Assembly (NCBI GenBank): GCA_019745775.1
Contig: JAIESR010000035.1
Coordinates: 1-47,735 of the forward strand
Reading direction: 5' to 3'
From: Xanthobacteraceae bacterium
Lineage (GTDB): Bacteria > Pseudomonadota > Alphaproteobacteria > Rhizobiales > Xanthobacteraceae
Length of the DNA stretch: 47,735 nt
Both the position numbers and the translations under genes were made by a program. Positions 8,576-16,693 of the stretch are shown here, one piece after another. The stretch's first letter is position 1; each line of letters opens with the position of its first letter. Under the pieces are notes generated by a model. It searched no databases. It was not told the origin of the DNA and saw nothing but the letters and a program-made list of their open reading frames with translations.

Positions 8576-9571
8576 ATGAAACCCAAGAGGCTGGGCTTTG
8601 CCACGTTTCTCATGACTGTCGGCATCGTGGCCTGCTTGCCGGCGTCGCAACCGGCGCACGCGCAAGACAGCTATCCAAGCAGGCCTATTCGCGTCATCGT
8701 CCCCTACGCGCCCGGCGGCTACAACGACATCGTAACCCGGCTGATTGCAGATCGCCTCAGCCCGGTCTTAGCGACGCCGTTCATCGTGGAGAACAGGCCC
8801 GGTGGAGGAGGCAAGGTTGGCGCCGCGGCGGTCGCGACGGCGCCACCCGACGGCTACACGTTGCTCTTCGGCGGCAATACGAATTTTGTGTTGAATCCCT
8901 TGATGGAGCGCAACATTGGGTACGACCCCGTCAAGGGCTTCGTCCCAATCGCGCTCGTCGGACATTTTCCGATGATCGTCATCACGCCGAAGGGGCGCGC
9001 TGTCGACACGTTTCCAGATCTGCTGACGAAAATAAGGAGTTTGCCTGCCGGAGCGGTCTATGGGACTGCCGGCGTCGGCACACCCACCCACCTCGCCGGG
9101 GCTTGGCTCGCCCGTCTTGCGGGCGCAAAAGCAGCGCCCGCGCACTATCGAGGCGGCGCGGCAATTCTGGCCGACGTAATCAACGGACACCTCGACTATT
9201 CGCTCGCAACGCTCGCAGTGGCGACGAACCGGGATCGTATCAACATTGTTGCTTCGGTGACGCACGAGCCCATTCCGGGCCTGACCGGCGTTCCGGCGAT
9301 TGTCGATGCCGGCCTACCCCAATTCAGAAAGATCGACTGGATCACCTGGAACGGCTTCTTCGCTCCTGGCAACACCCCCCGACCAATCGTCGAAAAGCTC
9401 AATGGCGCGATCTACCAGGTCTTGAAGGACGAATCGATCAAAATGCGCTTCGCCGAGCTCGGCGGGTGGACACTCGAGACCCGCTCACCCGACGAGATCG
9501 CAATCTTTATTCGCCGCGCGATCGAAACCATGCGGGAGCCTCTTCGTGAGCTCGGAGTAATTCCAGAATAG
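8576..9571 (+). CDS. Bug-type tripartite tricarboxylate transporter substrate-binding protein
   Basis: This 331-residue periplasmic receptor begins with a signal peptide ending at PASQPAHAQ-DSYPSRPIRVIVPYAPGG. The last segment is the Bug hallmark. Further family marks are FIVENRPGGGGKVGAAAVATAPPDGYTLLFGG and PVKGFVPIALVGHFP, and the C-terminal lobe GNTPRPIVEKLNGAIYQVLKDE. Bug proteins bind carboxylates such as citrate, nicotinate or aromatic acids and feed TctAB permeases. No TctA or TctB gene is nearby. AAGGACCCA precedes the ATG. It closes block A and presumably binds the substrate of the upstream enzymes. Confidence 0.9.
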   Translation: MKPKRLGFATFLMTVGIVACLPASQPAHAQDSYPSRPIRVIVPYAPGGYNDIVTRLIADRLSPVLATPFIVENRPGGGGKVGAAAVATAPPDGYTLLFGGNTNFVLNPLMERNIGYDPVKGFVPIALVGHFPMIVITPKGRAVDTFPDLLTKIRSLPAGAVYGTAGVGTPTHLAGAWLARLAGAKAAPAHYRGGAAILADVINGHLDYSLATLAVATNRDRINIVASVTHEPIPGLTGVPAIVDAGLPQFRKIDWITWNGFFAPGNTPRPIVEKLNGAIYQVLKDESIKMRFAELGGWTLETRSPDEIAIFIRRAIETMREPLRELGVIPE

Positions 9572-9616
9572 GGTCTCGATCGGCAGTGTGATCGCGGAAA
9601 CGTCCTACTCGACGGC

Positions 9617-9690
9617 TTATAGGTCGGCGTGCAGCTGATCGCAGACGAAGATCAAGATGTTGGGGGGCAAGCCATGCTTGCCATTTGTAT
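9617..9690 (-). pseudogene. Remnant of a sulfatase N-terminus
   Basis: On the minus strand a short frame reads LPPNILIFVCDQLHADL before a stop at 9617. It closely resembles the first strand and metal-binding Asp of sulfatase-family enzymes (PNILFIMCDQLRADY). Nothing of the rest of such a protein follows. It is too short to be sure. Confidence 0.35.
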
Positions 9691-9821
9691 TGTCGGAGTG
9701 GATCGCGCAATTGACAAGGCTTGACACAAACAACCCGAGCGTTCCTGAACAATTGCATACATAGGCGCAAGTTTGCACCCGTCCTGGCGCACAAATAATG
9801 GATCGCCCAAGAGGGCGCGAA

Positions 9822-9925
9822 AGGGGAATTTCTTCCGGCAAAAGAGCGTCCCAAACTCGCGCTGGAGAATCCGTGGAAACCAATTCTGACGCTATGCAAG
9901 TCATTGAAATCGTTCGGATGAGTAA
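9822..9925 (+). repeat. Conserved arm upstream of the tRNA-Val fragment, copy 1
   Basis: About 104 bp strongly similar to 19901-20002, with its last ~60 bp also similar to 17977-18035. Shared words include GCTGGAGAATCCGTGG and GCAAGTCATTGAA. It directly abuts the tRNA fragment at 9926. Read in one frame it encodes ESVE, six variable residues, then QVIEIVRM, continuing into the tRNA fragment as NPFTRERS and stop. Confidence 0.75.
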
Positions 9926-9976
9926 TCCCTTCACACGGGAGAGGTCGTAGGTTCAATCCCTACAGCGCCCACCATT
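9926..9976 (+). repeat. attachment-site-like copy of tRNA-Val 3' half (exact, 51 bp)
   Basis: Identical over 51 bp to 5153-5203, from the 5' side of the anticodon stem through CCA and two bases more. This is the usual extent of a tyrosine-recombinase attachment core in a tRNA gene. It separates blocks A and B. The 5' half of the tRNA is missing, so it is not a functional tRNA gene. Confidence 0.85.
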
Positions 9977-10717
9977 CCGCATGATCCTTTAATGAGCGGG
10001 CTGCTGCCCCCCTGCTTCTGCGTCGGGAGTCCGCTTCACACTCGGCTCCGGGCATACAGCTGCATGCAGCAAGTGACGCGAAGGGCCACCTGCTGCCATT
10101 CGCGCTGAAAAGCATGCTTGCGCTGCACAAGGTCGCTTCCACCCAAAGCGCGACATCGCACTTGGTCACATCGACGGCAAGCTTACCACCCTCGACCGTG
10201 TCCGGGATTGGCGAGACCGCATCCGTTGGAAGTCGGAGTTTGGGAGGTCAACTCCTTGCCGCGGCTCACACTCGCCGGACCGCTCTGGAGCGCGGGGCGC
10301 GTGCACAGCCACGCGCTCCCGCCGGTGCAGGTTGACCTTCTCGCGATAGTCGATCGCATTCCAACCGGAGATGCGGATCGTGCTCTCCTTGCCCTGAATT
10401 TCCAGGCTCAACTTGGCGGCGGCAGGCAGCTCGACGACCGCGACGAAGTCGTGGCCTTGCTGAAACACATTGATCGGTCGGGAGCGAACTAATCGGGGCA
10501 TTCTTGATTTTTTGTGCGCGCCAGGTGTCACGCGCCAGGCATGCCTATTCCCCTACGTCCGGCGAGCACCGAAAATCGCATTCGCATCAGAGAGCTGGCA
10601 GGCCGGGATGTCGTCACACGCCGCCGAGTTCATCTCCTTGAACTTGACCGGTTCTTCTCATCACCGCAGGAGCTCAGGGGATAGGCATGCGCGCCAGCCC
10701 CCTTGTTGGTCGGTGAT
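9977..10717. other. Block A/B junction, decayed sequence
   Basis: About 740 bp without an intact gene. It contains the small heat-shock protein remnant at 10290-10501 and otherwise open but unconvincing short frames. The base composition is mixed, as expected of a degraded junction. Confidence 0.5.
10290..10501 (-). pseudogene. Remnant of a small heat-shock protein (Hsp20 / alpha-crystallin)
   Basis: A frame of ~70 codons reads RSRPINVFQQGHDFVAVVEL, then LSLEIQGKESTIRISG and REKVNLHRRERV. This matches the start of an alpha-crystallin domain (…VFQQGDDFVAIIELPGV…, IRISGKK, RRERVSGTFDRT). After RRERV the expected FDRT…LP strand is lost and the frame becomes Arg/Pro-rich, so a frameshift is likely. 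The PG of the ELPG motif is altered to PA. It is probably non-functional. Confidence 0.55.
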
Positions 10718-11641
10718 CTATTTCTGCATCACTTTATTTCGTCGCGACACGGTTTCTTGCGCTTCGCTCAATATCCATTTCCTGAAAATAACAAGCGGAA
10801 GCTCATGACGCTTGTGTTGGGTGATGGCCAAGCAATAAGGCCGCTCGCTCTGTAGCTCCAAGCTGAAGGGAACCACGAGACGACCTTTCTCGATATCCTC
10901 GAGGAGGAGAAGTGGTTGGCCGAGCACAATACCGGCGGCTTCTCGCGCTGCCTGATAAGCCAGAGAGGAATTCTCAAACCACAAGCCGCTGTCGATAAAA
11001 TGGCTCTTGACTCCCGCAAGCTGAAACCAGGCTCGCCAGTGCGTCACTTGCTTGGGCGAATATAGGAGTGTTTCTCCAATGATATCGTTCGGATTACGCA
11101 GCGGTTTCGACCTTGCGAGATACTCGGGACTGCAGACCGGCATAAATGTCTGATCAAACAGGACCTCGAAATCGATGCCAATCGGATTGCCATGAGAAAT
11201 AACAATACCTATGTCCATGTCGCTCTGCGTAAAGTCCGCCGCTTGGAGCGACGCCATGAGTCGAATGACAATGTCAGGGTGTTGCGCCCTGAAGCGTCGC
11301 AGCCGGGGCATGAGCCATTCAACAGTAACTGTTGGCAGAGCCCGCAACGACAATCCGACACCCTGCATGCTTGAATTCAGTACGTCATTTGTTGCGGCGT
11401 CGATCGCATCAAACGCGGCGGACACAGCTTGCAGGTAACGACGTCCCGTTTCAGTCAGCCGCAAACCACGGCCCATGTTTATGAAAAGGCTGGATCCGAG
11501 GTGTGCCTCAAGCTGGCTGATCTGCCGGCCAACGGCCCCCGGCGTCACGGACAATTCCTTCGCCGCTTTTGATAGGCTCTCGTGGCGGCCCGCAGCCTCA
11601 AAAGACTTCAGTCCGTTCAGTGAGGGAAATCTGTGCCCCAC
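10718..11641 (-). CDS. LysR-family regulator (GcvA-like)
   Basis: The 307-residue protein has an N-terminal winged helix-turn-helix with PSLNGLKSFEAAGRHESLSKAAKELSVTPGAVGRQISQLEAHLG (residues 5-48) and a periplasmic-binding-like effector domain. SVTPGAVGRQI and the YLQAVSAAFDAIDAAT linker are typical of the GcvA/AmpR branch of LysR regulators. It is divergent from the catabolic operon starting at 12022, with 380 bp between them, and is the obvious candidate to control it. The frame is intact and ends next to the decayed junction. Confidence 0.88.
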   Translation of the reverse strand: MGHRFPSLNGLKSFEAAGRHESLSKAAKELSVTPGAVGRQISQLEAHLGSSLFINMGRGLRLTETGRRYLQAVSAAFDAIDAATNDVLNSSMQGVGLSLRALPTVTVEWLMPRLRRFRAQHPDIVIRLMASLQAADFTQSDMDIGIVISHGNPIGIDFEVLFDQTFMPVCSPEYLARSKPLRNPNDIIGETLLYSPKQVTHWRAWFQLAGVKSHFIDSGLWFENSSLAYQAAREAAGIVLGQPLLLLEDIEKGRLVVPFSLELQSERPYCLAITQHKRHELPLVIFRKWILSEAQETVSRRNKVMQK

Positions 11642-12021
11642 GCGGGCGTTCCTTCGTTTTGAGTTTTTCGCACGCCTAGGCGGAGCGAATTAGCATTGTC
11701 ATGAGAATTGTAACACGATTACTACCAACGAAGGAAGAACACGCGCAGTCAGTGCCTATCAGCAGGAAGCGCTTGAGACGCAACGTCCATGCCGATCCCA
11801 TCACATCATGCCTTGACGTCGAAAGCCTGGCTTAATCAGAGTGATAAAACATCGGCCGACCAGTCTGTCGCTTCGCGCCTAGCCGTCTTGCTCTGGCGAG
11901 TGCTTCCCAGGCGTCACCGGACCTATGGGGATAGTCATGACCACTGTTGGCCGGCCGGCGGGACGTTGTCGCAGGCTTGTGCTTATTCGATGGACGCCAG
12001 CTACGTCGCAGGGAGAGCAGG
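11642..12021. promoter_or_regulatory. Divergent intergenic region between the LysR gene and catabolic operon
   Basis: About 380 bp with no convincing gene; an open frame extends the thiolase upstream to 11947 but has no family similarity. The promoters of both divergent units and the LysR operator must lie here. The A/T-richer stretch near 11690-11730 is the best place to look. No operator could be assigned by eye. Confidence 0.45.
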
Positions 12022-13134
12022 ATGGGCGCGTGGGCGTTAAAGGACAAGGCCGCAATTGCGGGCGTCGGCACTACGGGTTACGGCGCATTTCCTGAAACGG
12101 ATGATTACGGCCTGGGCCTCGAAGCTCTGCGCTTGGCCGTTGACGATGCAGGGATCGATTTCGGTGAGATCGACGGCCTGATCATCAACCGTATCCCAAA
12201 CTACGAACGCTTCGTCCAGCTTGCGAACTTGAACCCGACTTACGTCCTGGCCACGGAGGCTCATGGCCGGTTTTCCGCAGTGTCGCTGATGCTGGCTACC
12301 CAGGCCTTGGCGTCGGGCTCCGCCAAGGTCGTTGCGCTGGTATATGGCAATAACGGTCGATCCGCACGAGCGAAATACGGCGGCAGCGGCATGTGGGCGC
12401 CGTGGGGCTTCACGTCGCCGGGCGCGACGCACGCTATGATGTTCCGCCAGCACATGCACGAGTTCAGCACTAAATCCGAAGACCTTGCGAATATATCTGT
12501 TGCTTTTCGGAAGCATGCGTCAATGAACCCCGCCGCAGTCATGCGCGCGCCGATCACCGTGGAGGATCATCAAAACTCGCGCTTTGTCTGCGACCCCCTC
12601 CATCTACTCGATTACTGCATCATCAACGATGGCGGCGTCGCGTGGATTGTAACCACGCCGGACCGGGCAAAGGATTTGAAGAGGCGTCCGGTGCATGTTG
12701 CTGGTTATGCGGTGCAAGCGTCCTTCAACCACAACGCGGTTCCGAACTCGGACTACTGGTATCCCGCGCTCCGCAAAGTCGCGAGCGAAGTCTATCCGCG
12801 CGCCGATCTCGACCGGTCGGCTGTCAACGGACTCATGATCTACGATAATTTCTCACCAACCGTATTGTTCTCGCTGGAAGGGATGGGCTTTTGCGAGCAG
12901 GGCGAGGGTGGCGCGTTCGTCCGCTCCGGAACGCTTGAACTCGGTCGCGGGCGTTGGCCTACGAATACAAGCGGCGGACATTTGTCGGAAAGTTACATGC
13001 AAGGCTGGGGGCTCATCGCCGAAGGCGTCCGGCAGTTGCGAGGCGAATGCGGCGCGCGCCAAATCCCCAATTGCAACGTGATTCAATACATCTGCGCGAC
13101 CAATATCTGCTCCTCGATTATTTTGCGGAAATAG
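12022..13134 (+). CDS. Thiolase-like protein (Ltp2 / lipid-transfer type)
   Basis: The 370-residue product belongs to the thiolase superfamily, in the SCP-x/Ltp branch. Marks are KAAIAGVGTTGYGAFPETD at the N-terminus, GLALEALRLAVDDAG-like helices, VVALVYGNNGRSA, and the C-terminal NTSGGHLSESYMQGWGLIAEGVRQLRGE with the GGH motif. GGGAGAGCAGG precedes the ATG at 12022. Such proteins pair with DUF35 proteins, as in the steroid side-chain retro-aldolase Ltp2-ChsH2, and the next gene here is a DUF35 protein only 3 bp away. It therefore probably splits a beta-hydroxyacyl- or beta-ketoacyl-CoA intermediate. Confidence 0.85.
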   Translation: MGAWALKDKAAIAGVGTTGYGAFPETDDYGLGLEALRLAVDDAGIDFGEIDGLIINRIPNYERFVQLANLNPTYVLATEAHGRFSAVSLMLATQALASGSAKVVALVYGNNGRSARAKYGGSGMWAPWGFTSPGATHAMMFRQHMHEFSTKSEDLANISVAFRKHASMNPAAVMRAPITVEDHQNSRFVCDPLHLLDYCIINDGGVAWIVTTPDRAKDLKRRPVHVAGYAVQASFNHNAVPNSDYWYPALRKVASEVYPRADLDRSAVNGLMIYDNFSPTVLFSLEGMGFCEQGEGGAFVRSGTLELGRGRWPTNTSGGHLSESYMQGWGLIAEGVRQLRGECGARQIPNCNVIQYICATNICSSIILRK

Positions 13135-13137
13135 GCC

Positions 13138-13551
13138 ATGACATACACTAAGCCCTTACCCACGATCGACGTCTGGAACCGCCCATTTTGGGATGCGTGC
13201 AAAGAGCAGCGCCTCATTGCCCAGAAATGCAACACGTCAGGTAAAGTTTGGTTTCCGCCGAGTCCTGTATCTCCCATCACGCGCGACCATGATTGGAGAT
13301 GGATAGACCTAACCGGCGCCGGGCGAATCGTCTCGTGGGTCGTCATGCATCAGAAGTACTTCTCCGGATTCGCTGGTGAGATTCCTTATCTGGTGGCTCA
13401 GGTTGAACTCGACGAAGGGCCGATGTTCATCACCAATATCGTCAATGCAGGACGAAACAGCGTCGCAATAGGCGCGCGTGTGCAGGTGGTATTTGATCCC
13501 ATCACCGATGAAATCTCTCTTCCGAAATTTCGATTGTTGGAGCGCGCATGA
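13138..13551 (+). CDS. DUF35 / OB-fold partner of the thiolase-like protein
   Basis: The 137-residue protein shows the DUF35 order: a rubredoxin-like segment (WDACKEQRLIAQKC…FPPSPVSP) and then an OB-fold acyl-CoA-binding domain (WIDLTGAGRIVSWVVMHQKYFSGFAGEIPYLVAQVEL). The zinc ribbon normally has CxxC and CPxC; here these read CNTS and SPIT, so only one ligand remains and zinc is unlikely to be bound. It starts 3 bp after the thiolase stop and its own stop overlaps the next start. It is the likely obligate partner of the thiolase-like protein. Confidence 0.85.
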   Translation: MTYTKPLPTIDVWNRPFWDACKEQRLIAQKCNTSGKVWFPPSPVSPITRDHDWRWIDLTGAGRIVSWVVMHQKYFSGFAGEIPYLVAQVELDEGPMFITNIVNAGRNSVAIGARVQVVFDPITDEISLPKFRLLERA

Positions 13552-14333
13552 GCGAGCAAGAACTGATCGTTGTCGAGGAACGCGACACGCACGCGGTGAT
13601 TCGAATCAATCGACCCGAGAAGAGGAATGCGATGAACCAAGCCGCACGCGCCGGCATGCTTGCGGCACTGCATAAAATTCGCGGACGCTTCCCAGTCGCG
13701 GTGCTCACGGGGACCGATAAGAGTTTCTGCAGCGGGATTGACCTAAGAGAGCGGCATGATCCGCATGCCAATCTGGACCTCATCAATGATCCCAAAACCG
13801 CGTGGAACGAGGTCAACATCGCCATCCGAAACCATCCCGCCATCTTTATTGCCGCGGTGAATGGCATCGCACTTGGCGGCGGCGTCACGTTGATTAATGT
13901 GTGCGATTTGGCCATCGCCGCGGAAAGCGCGCAGATGGGCATGCCCGAGATGGGCTTTGCGACCTATCCAGGCCTTGCCGGCCCCGCGACGCAGCTTTCG
14001 CTGCCTCGTAAGCGCGCCGCGTGGATGATCTTGACCACTAACCGTATCGACGGGGTGACGGCTGAGCGCTGGGGTTTGGTCAACAAGGTTGTGCCGGATG
14101 ATGAACTGCTTGCCACTGCTGAAGAGCTTGCCCGTCAAGTCAGCCAGTTTGATGTGGTATGCCTGGAGCAAAGCAAACAGGCATTGGATCAACTCCCAAT
14201 CGTCATCGATTGGCGCGAGGCCTTTTCCCTGGGAAGCCGTGTCAATGAGCGGATCCGTAGCCAAACCTCAACGCATACAAAGGCTCTAGAAAAGTTCAAC
14301 CACGGCGAACGAAACCCTGGACAGGGTCGGTGA
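13548..14333 (+). CDS. Enoyl-CoA hydratase/isomerase family protein
   Basis: This 261-residue crotonase-fold enzyme overlaps the preceding stop by ATGA. It shows RINRPEKRNAMNQAAR, the oxyanion-hole segments SFCSGIDLRE and NGIALGGGVTLINVCDLAIAAE, and the MPEMGFATYPGLAG segment. It would hydrate an enoyl-CoA to a beta-hydroxyacyl-CoA, giving a substrate for the neighbouring thiolase/DUF35 pair. PGLAG replaces the common PGAGG, so isomerase or hydrolase activity is possible; I could not assign both catalytic glutamates with certainty. Confidence 0.88.
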   Translation: MSEQELIVVEERDTHAVIRINRPEKRNAMNQAARAGMLAALHKIRGRFPVAVLTGTDKSFCSGIDLRERHDPHANLDLINDPKTAWNEVNIAIRNHPAIFIAAVNGIALGGGVTLINVCDLAIAAESAQMGMPEMGFATYPGLAGPATQLSLPRKRAAWMILTTNRIDGVTAERWGLVNKVVPDDELLATAEELARQVSQFDVVCLEQSKQALDQLPIVIDWREAFSLGSRVNERIRSQTSTHTKALEKFNHGERNPGQGR

Positions 14334-15487
14334 ACGGCATGGAAGTATCCGTGCGCATATGTGGGTGCGACAATGCGTCGAATGTCGACCTACCTTTATC
14401 ATCGTTCACGGTGGTAGAAGTTTGCACGGCGTCAAGCTCGCTGCCGCAGCGCATTGCGGTGGCAATGGCTGGAAAGATTGCCCGCGACCTAGGTGCGCAT
14501 GTTTTCGCGGTCTATGGTCCTGACGGCGACCCACTTGGCGCGGTAACCGTAGAGCCATATGAACGGTCGCCACGTGAAGCCAAGGCGCTTTCCACTTTTC
14601 TGAACAGCGGCAAGGAGGCAATCCTCCTTTCCAGGCATGAGCGCGAGGATTGCGAGCGTATTGCCGACATCGTCACTCATGCAGATGCTTTGCTTATATC
14701 AACAGGTGTTGCTGAAAACATCGCTCTGAAGGCGCCGGTAACGGTCGACCTCGCCGTGTTGCCCCCGAATATTTCCACAGCCGTTCCTCCGAGTGAACTG
14801 GGATTGTTCGCTCTATCGGGCATGCTCGACCTCGTCGGTACGGCATCGCGGGAGCCGCTCATGCTTGGCGGGCACCAAGCTGCGTACTCAGCTGGCTGCG
14901 CAGCGTTCTCCGCAATGATGACGGGCTTTGCCGAGAGAGAATTTCAAGGGCGTGACGCTCACCTCGTAGTCGATATGTTGAATGTTCTGATGTGGCTGAA
15001 TTGGAAGGCGCTTGCGGCAGCGGAGATCACGCCTAGCGAGATTGTTAGCCGCGAGGGCGAGGATGCACCGTGGCGTACAGTGCCTTGCGCGGATGGCCAT
15101 GTCGCGGTCGTTTATAACGACCGGGATTTACCGCAAATCTTCGACTTGCTCGCGGATGATGACGGCCTGCCAGGGGGGCAAGCTTATTTGAAATCGCGCG
15201 CCACTGACAGCCGGCACGATTTGATGGAAGCCATCAAGAGATGGTGCGCGCCACGCACCCGACGGCAAATAACCGATGCTGCGCAACGGCGCAGCATCCC
15301 ATTCGGACCTGTGCTTCTGCCGCATGAGTTGCTGTGCGACCCGCAGCTTATTTTCCGGCAGAGTTTTGCCTCGGTCGTCACCCCAGGCAGTGATGCGCAA
15401 ATCCCCGTACTGCCCTTGCGTTGGAATGGAAAGCCTGTTCATGCGCCACTCAATCCAACAGCGGTTTCCGTCGAGGCGCCACGATGA
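14330..15487 (+). CDS. Class III CoA-transferase subunit (CaiB/BaiF family), atypical
   Basis: The 385-residue product starts at GTG 14330, overlapping the hydratase stop. It has the CaiB/BaiF layout but a divergent N-terminal part. The middle segment PLMLGGHQAAYSAGCAAFSAMMTGF (about 176-200) aligns with the family helix that carries the catalytic Asp. Here the Asp position appears to be occupied by His182/Gln183. The C-terminal region (DLMEAIKRWCAPRTRRQITDAAQRRSIPFGPV) is typical. A second CaiB gene overlaps it, so the two may form a heteromeric enzyme like BbsEF, with this as the non-catalytic partner. That is an inference. Confidence 0.8.
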   Translation: MNGMEVSVRICGCDNASNVDLPLSSFTVVEVCTASSSLPQRIAVAMAGKIARDLGAHVFAVYGPDGDPLGAVTVEPYERSPREAKALSTFLNSGKEAILLSRHEREDCERIADIVTHADALLISTGVAENIALKAPVTVDLAVLPPNISTAVPPSELGLFALSGMLDLVGTASREPLMLGGHQAAYSAGCAAFSAMMTGFAEREFQGRDAHLVVDMLNVLMWLNWKALAAAEITPSEIVSREGEDAPWRTVPCADGHVAVVYNDRDLPQIFDLLADDDGLPGGQAYLKSRATDSRHDLMEAIKRWCAPRTRRQITDAAQRRSIPFGPVLLPHELLCDPQLIFRQSFASVVTPGSDAQIPVLPLRWNGKPVHAPLNPTAVSVEAPR

Positions 15488-16650
15488 AACCGCAACGTGC
15501 ACTGACCGGATTCACTGTGCTCGATCTCGGCATTATGACAGCGGGGGCCGCGACGTCCGCTTTGCTCGCAGACGCTGGCGCGCGCGTCATCAAAATTGAG
15601 TCCGAACGCTATCCGGACCCGTTCCGCAAATGGTCCGGTGCCGGCCTTACCGGACGCGGTAGCAGCGCCGCAGCGTTCGATTTTACCAATAGGAATAAAA
15701 TGGGCGTGTCGTTGGATTTAAAGACGCAGCGTGGACGTGAAGCATTTCTAAAGTTATCGAAGAACGCCGATCTTGTGGTGGAAAATTTTCGTCGAGGCGT
15801 CCTGGAAAAACTCGGCCTTGGCTTTGAGGAGTTGAGAAAACAAAATCCCCGCATAGTCCTTGCGTCATTATCGAGCCAGGGAGATGTCGGGCCGGAGGCT
15901 CACTACAAGTCCTTCGGCTCGACGCTCGAGGCCATGGGTGGACTTGCTGCCATCACCGGCTACGCCGGGGAAAATCCGCAAGTATCGGGAAAGAGCCTCA
16001 ATTTTCCGGATCAAGCTGTCAGCATCTTTGCGTTTGGCGCCATTATAGCCGCGCTTCTCGCGGCCAAGCGAAAGGGCCAGGGCGAACATATCGATATATC
16101 ACAACGAGAGCTCATTCTTTATATGGTCGGCGAATACATCGCTGCGGAATCCGTCCGTCACGGATCGGCAGTAGGCGAGTTGTGTCGAGGCAACGCGGAT
16201 GCGAGCGGTCGCTTTCAAGGATGCTTCCGGACGGCCGAACGCCGATGGGTTGCGATCACTGCTCCGAATGAAACGGCTCGCAACGAGCTTGCGTCAATTT
16301 GCGGGGCAAATTCACCAGGCGACTCAAACTCACAACGCGACTTGCTGGCGGCGGTGACCACGTTCGTCGCACAATCGCGCTATGAGATCGTAGCGGAAGT
16401 CTTCGGTAAGGCCGGCGTCTCAGTCACACGGGTGCTCGCCGCCAACGAAGTCCTCAACAACCTCAAGAATGCTCACTGGCACGCCATTATGCCAGGTCCT
16501 GCAGGAGGTCTCGTCAAAGGCGTCCCGTTTCTCAACCGAATTTCGCCGTTTTGCATCGAACGTCCAGCGCCAAAGCTTGGCGAGCACAGCGACTCCATCC
16601 TAGCGGAAATTAACGAGCATCCTTCCACGACATCAACAGACCTAGCGTGA
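15484..16650 (+). CDS. Class III CoA-transferase (CaiB/BaiF family), catalytic type
   Basis: The 388-residue protein starts at ATG 15484, overlapping the previous stop (ATGA). Motifs: LTGFTVLDLGIMTAGAATSALLADAGARVIKIE at the N-terminus, LVVENFRRGVLEKLGLGFEELRKQNP, then MGGLAAITGYAGENP and NFPDQAVSIFAFGAI. Asp176 sits where oxalate CoA-transferases carry the nucleophilic aspartate. GQGEHIDISQ follows as usual. It probably activates the imported acid by moving CoA from succinyl- or acetyl-CoA. It lies directly before the operon's solute receptor. Confidence 0.85.
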   Translation: MKPQRALTGFTVLDLGIMTAGAATSALLADAGARVIKIESERYPDPFRKWSGAGLTGRGSSAAAFDFTNRNKMGVSLDLKTQRGREAFLKLSKNADLVVENFRRGVLEKLGLGFEELRKQNPRIVLASLSSQGDVGPEAHYKSFGSTLEAMGGLAAITGYAGENPQVSGKSLNFPDQAVSIFAFGAIIAALLAAKRKGQGEHIDISQRELILYMVGEYIAAESVRHGSAVGELCRGNADASGRFQGCFRTAERRWVAITAPNETARNELASICGANSPGDSNSQRDLLAAVTTFVAQSRYEIVAEVFGKAGVSVTRVLAANEVLNNLKNAHWHAIMPGPAGGLVKGVPFLNRISPFCIERPAPKLGEHSDSILAEINEHPSTTSTDLA

Positions 16651-16693
16651 TCTCCAGGTGAATTCAGAGCAGGGCAGTCTCAAGGAGAAATTA

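Noticed and set aside
10000-10169. Minus-strand frame reading KLAVDVTKCDVALWVEA, faintly like the N-terminus of an IS110-type transposase (VGVDVAKxxLDVAV)
   Set aside because: Only about 12 residues resemble the motif, spacing is off by one or two, and no further transposase motifs follow. Not enough to call an insertion sequence.
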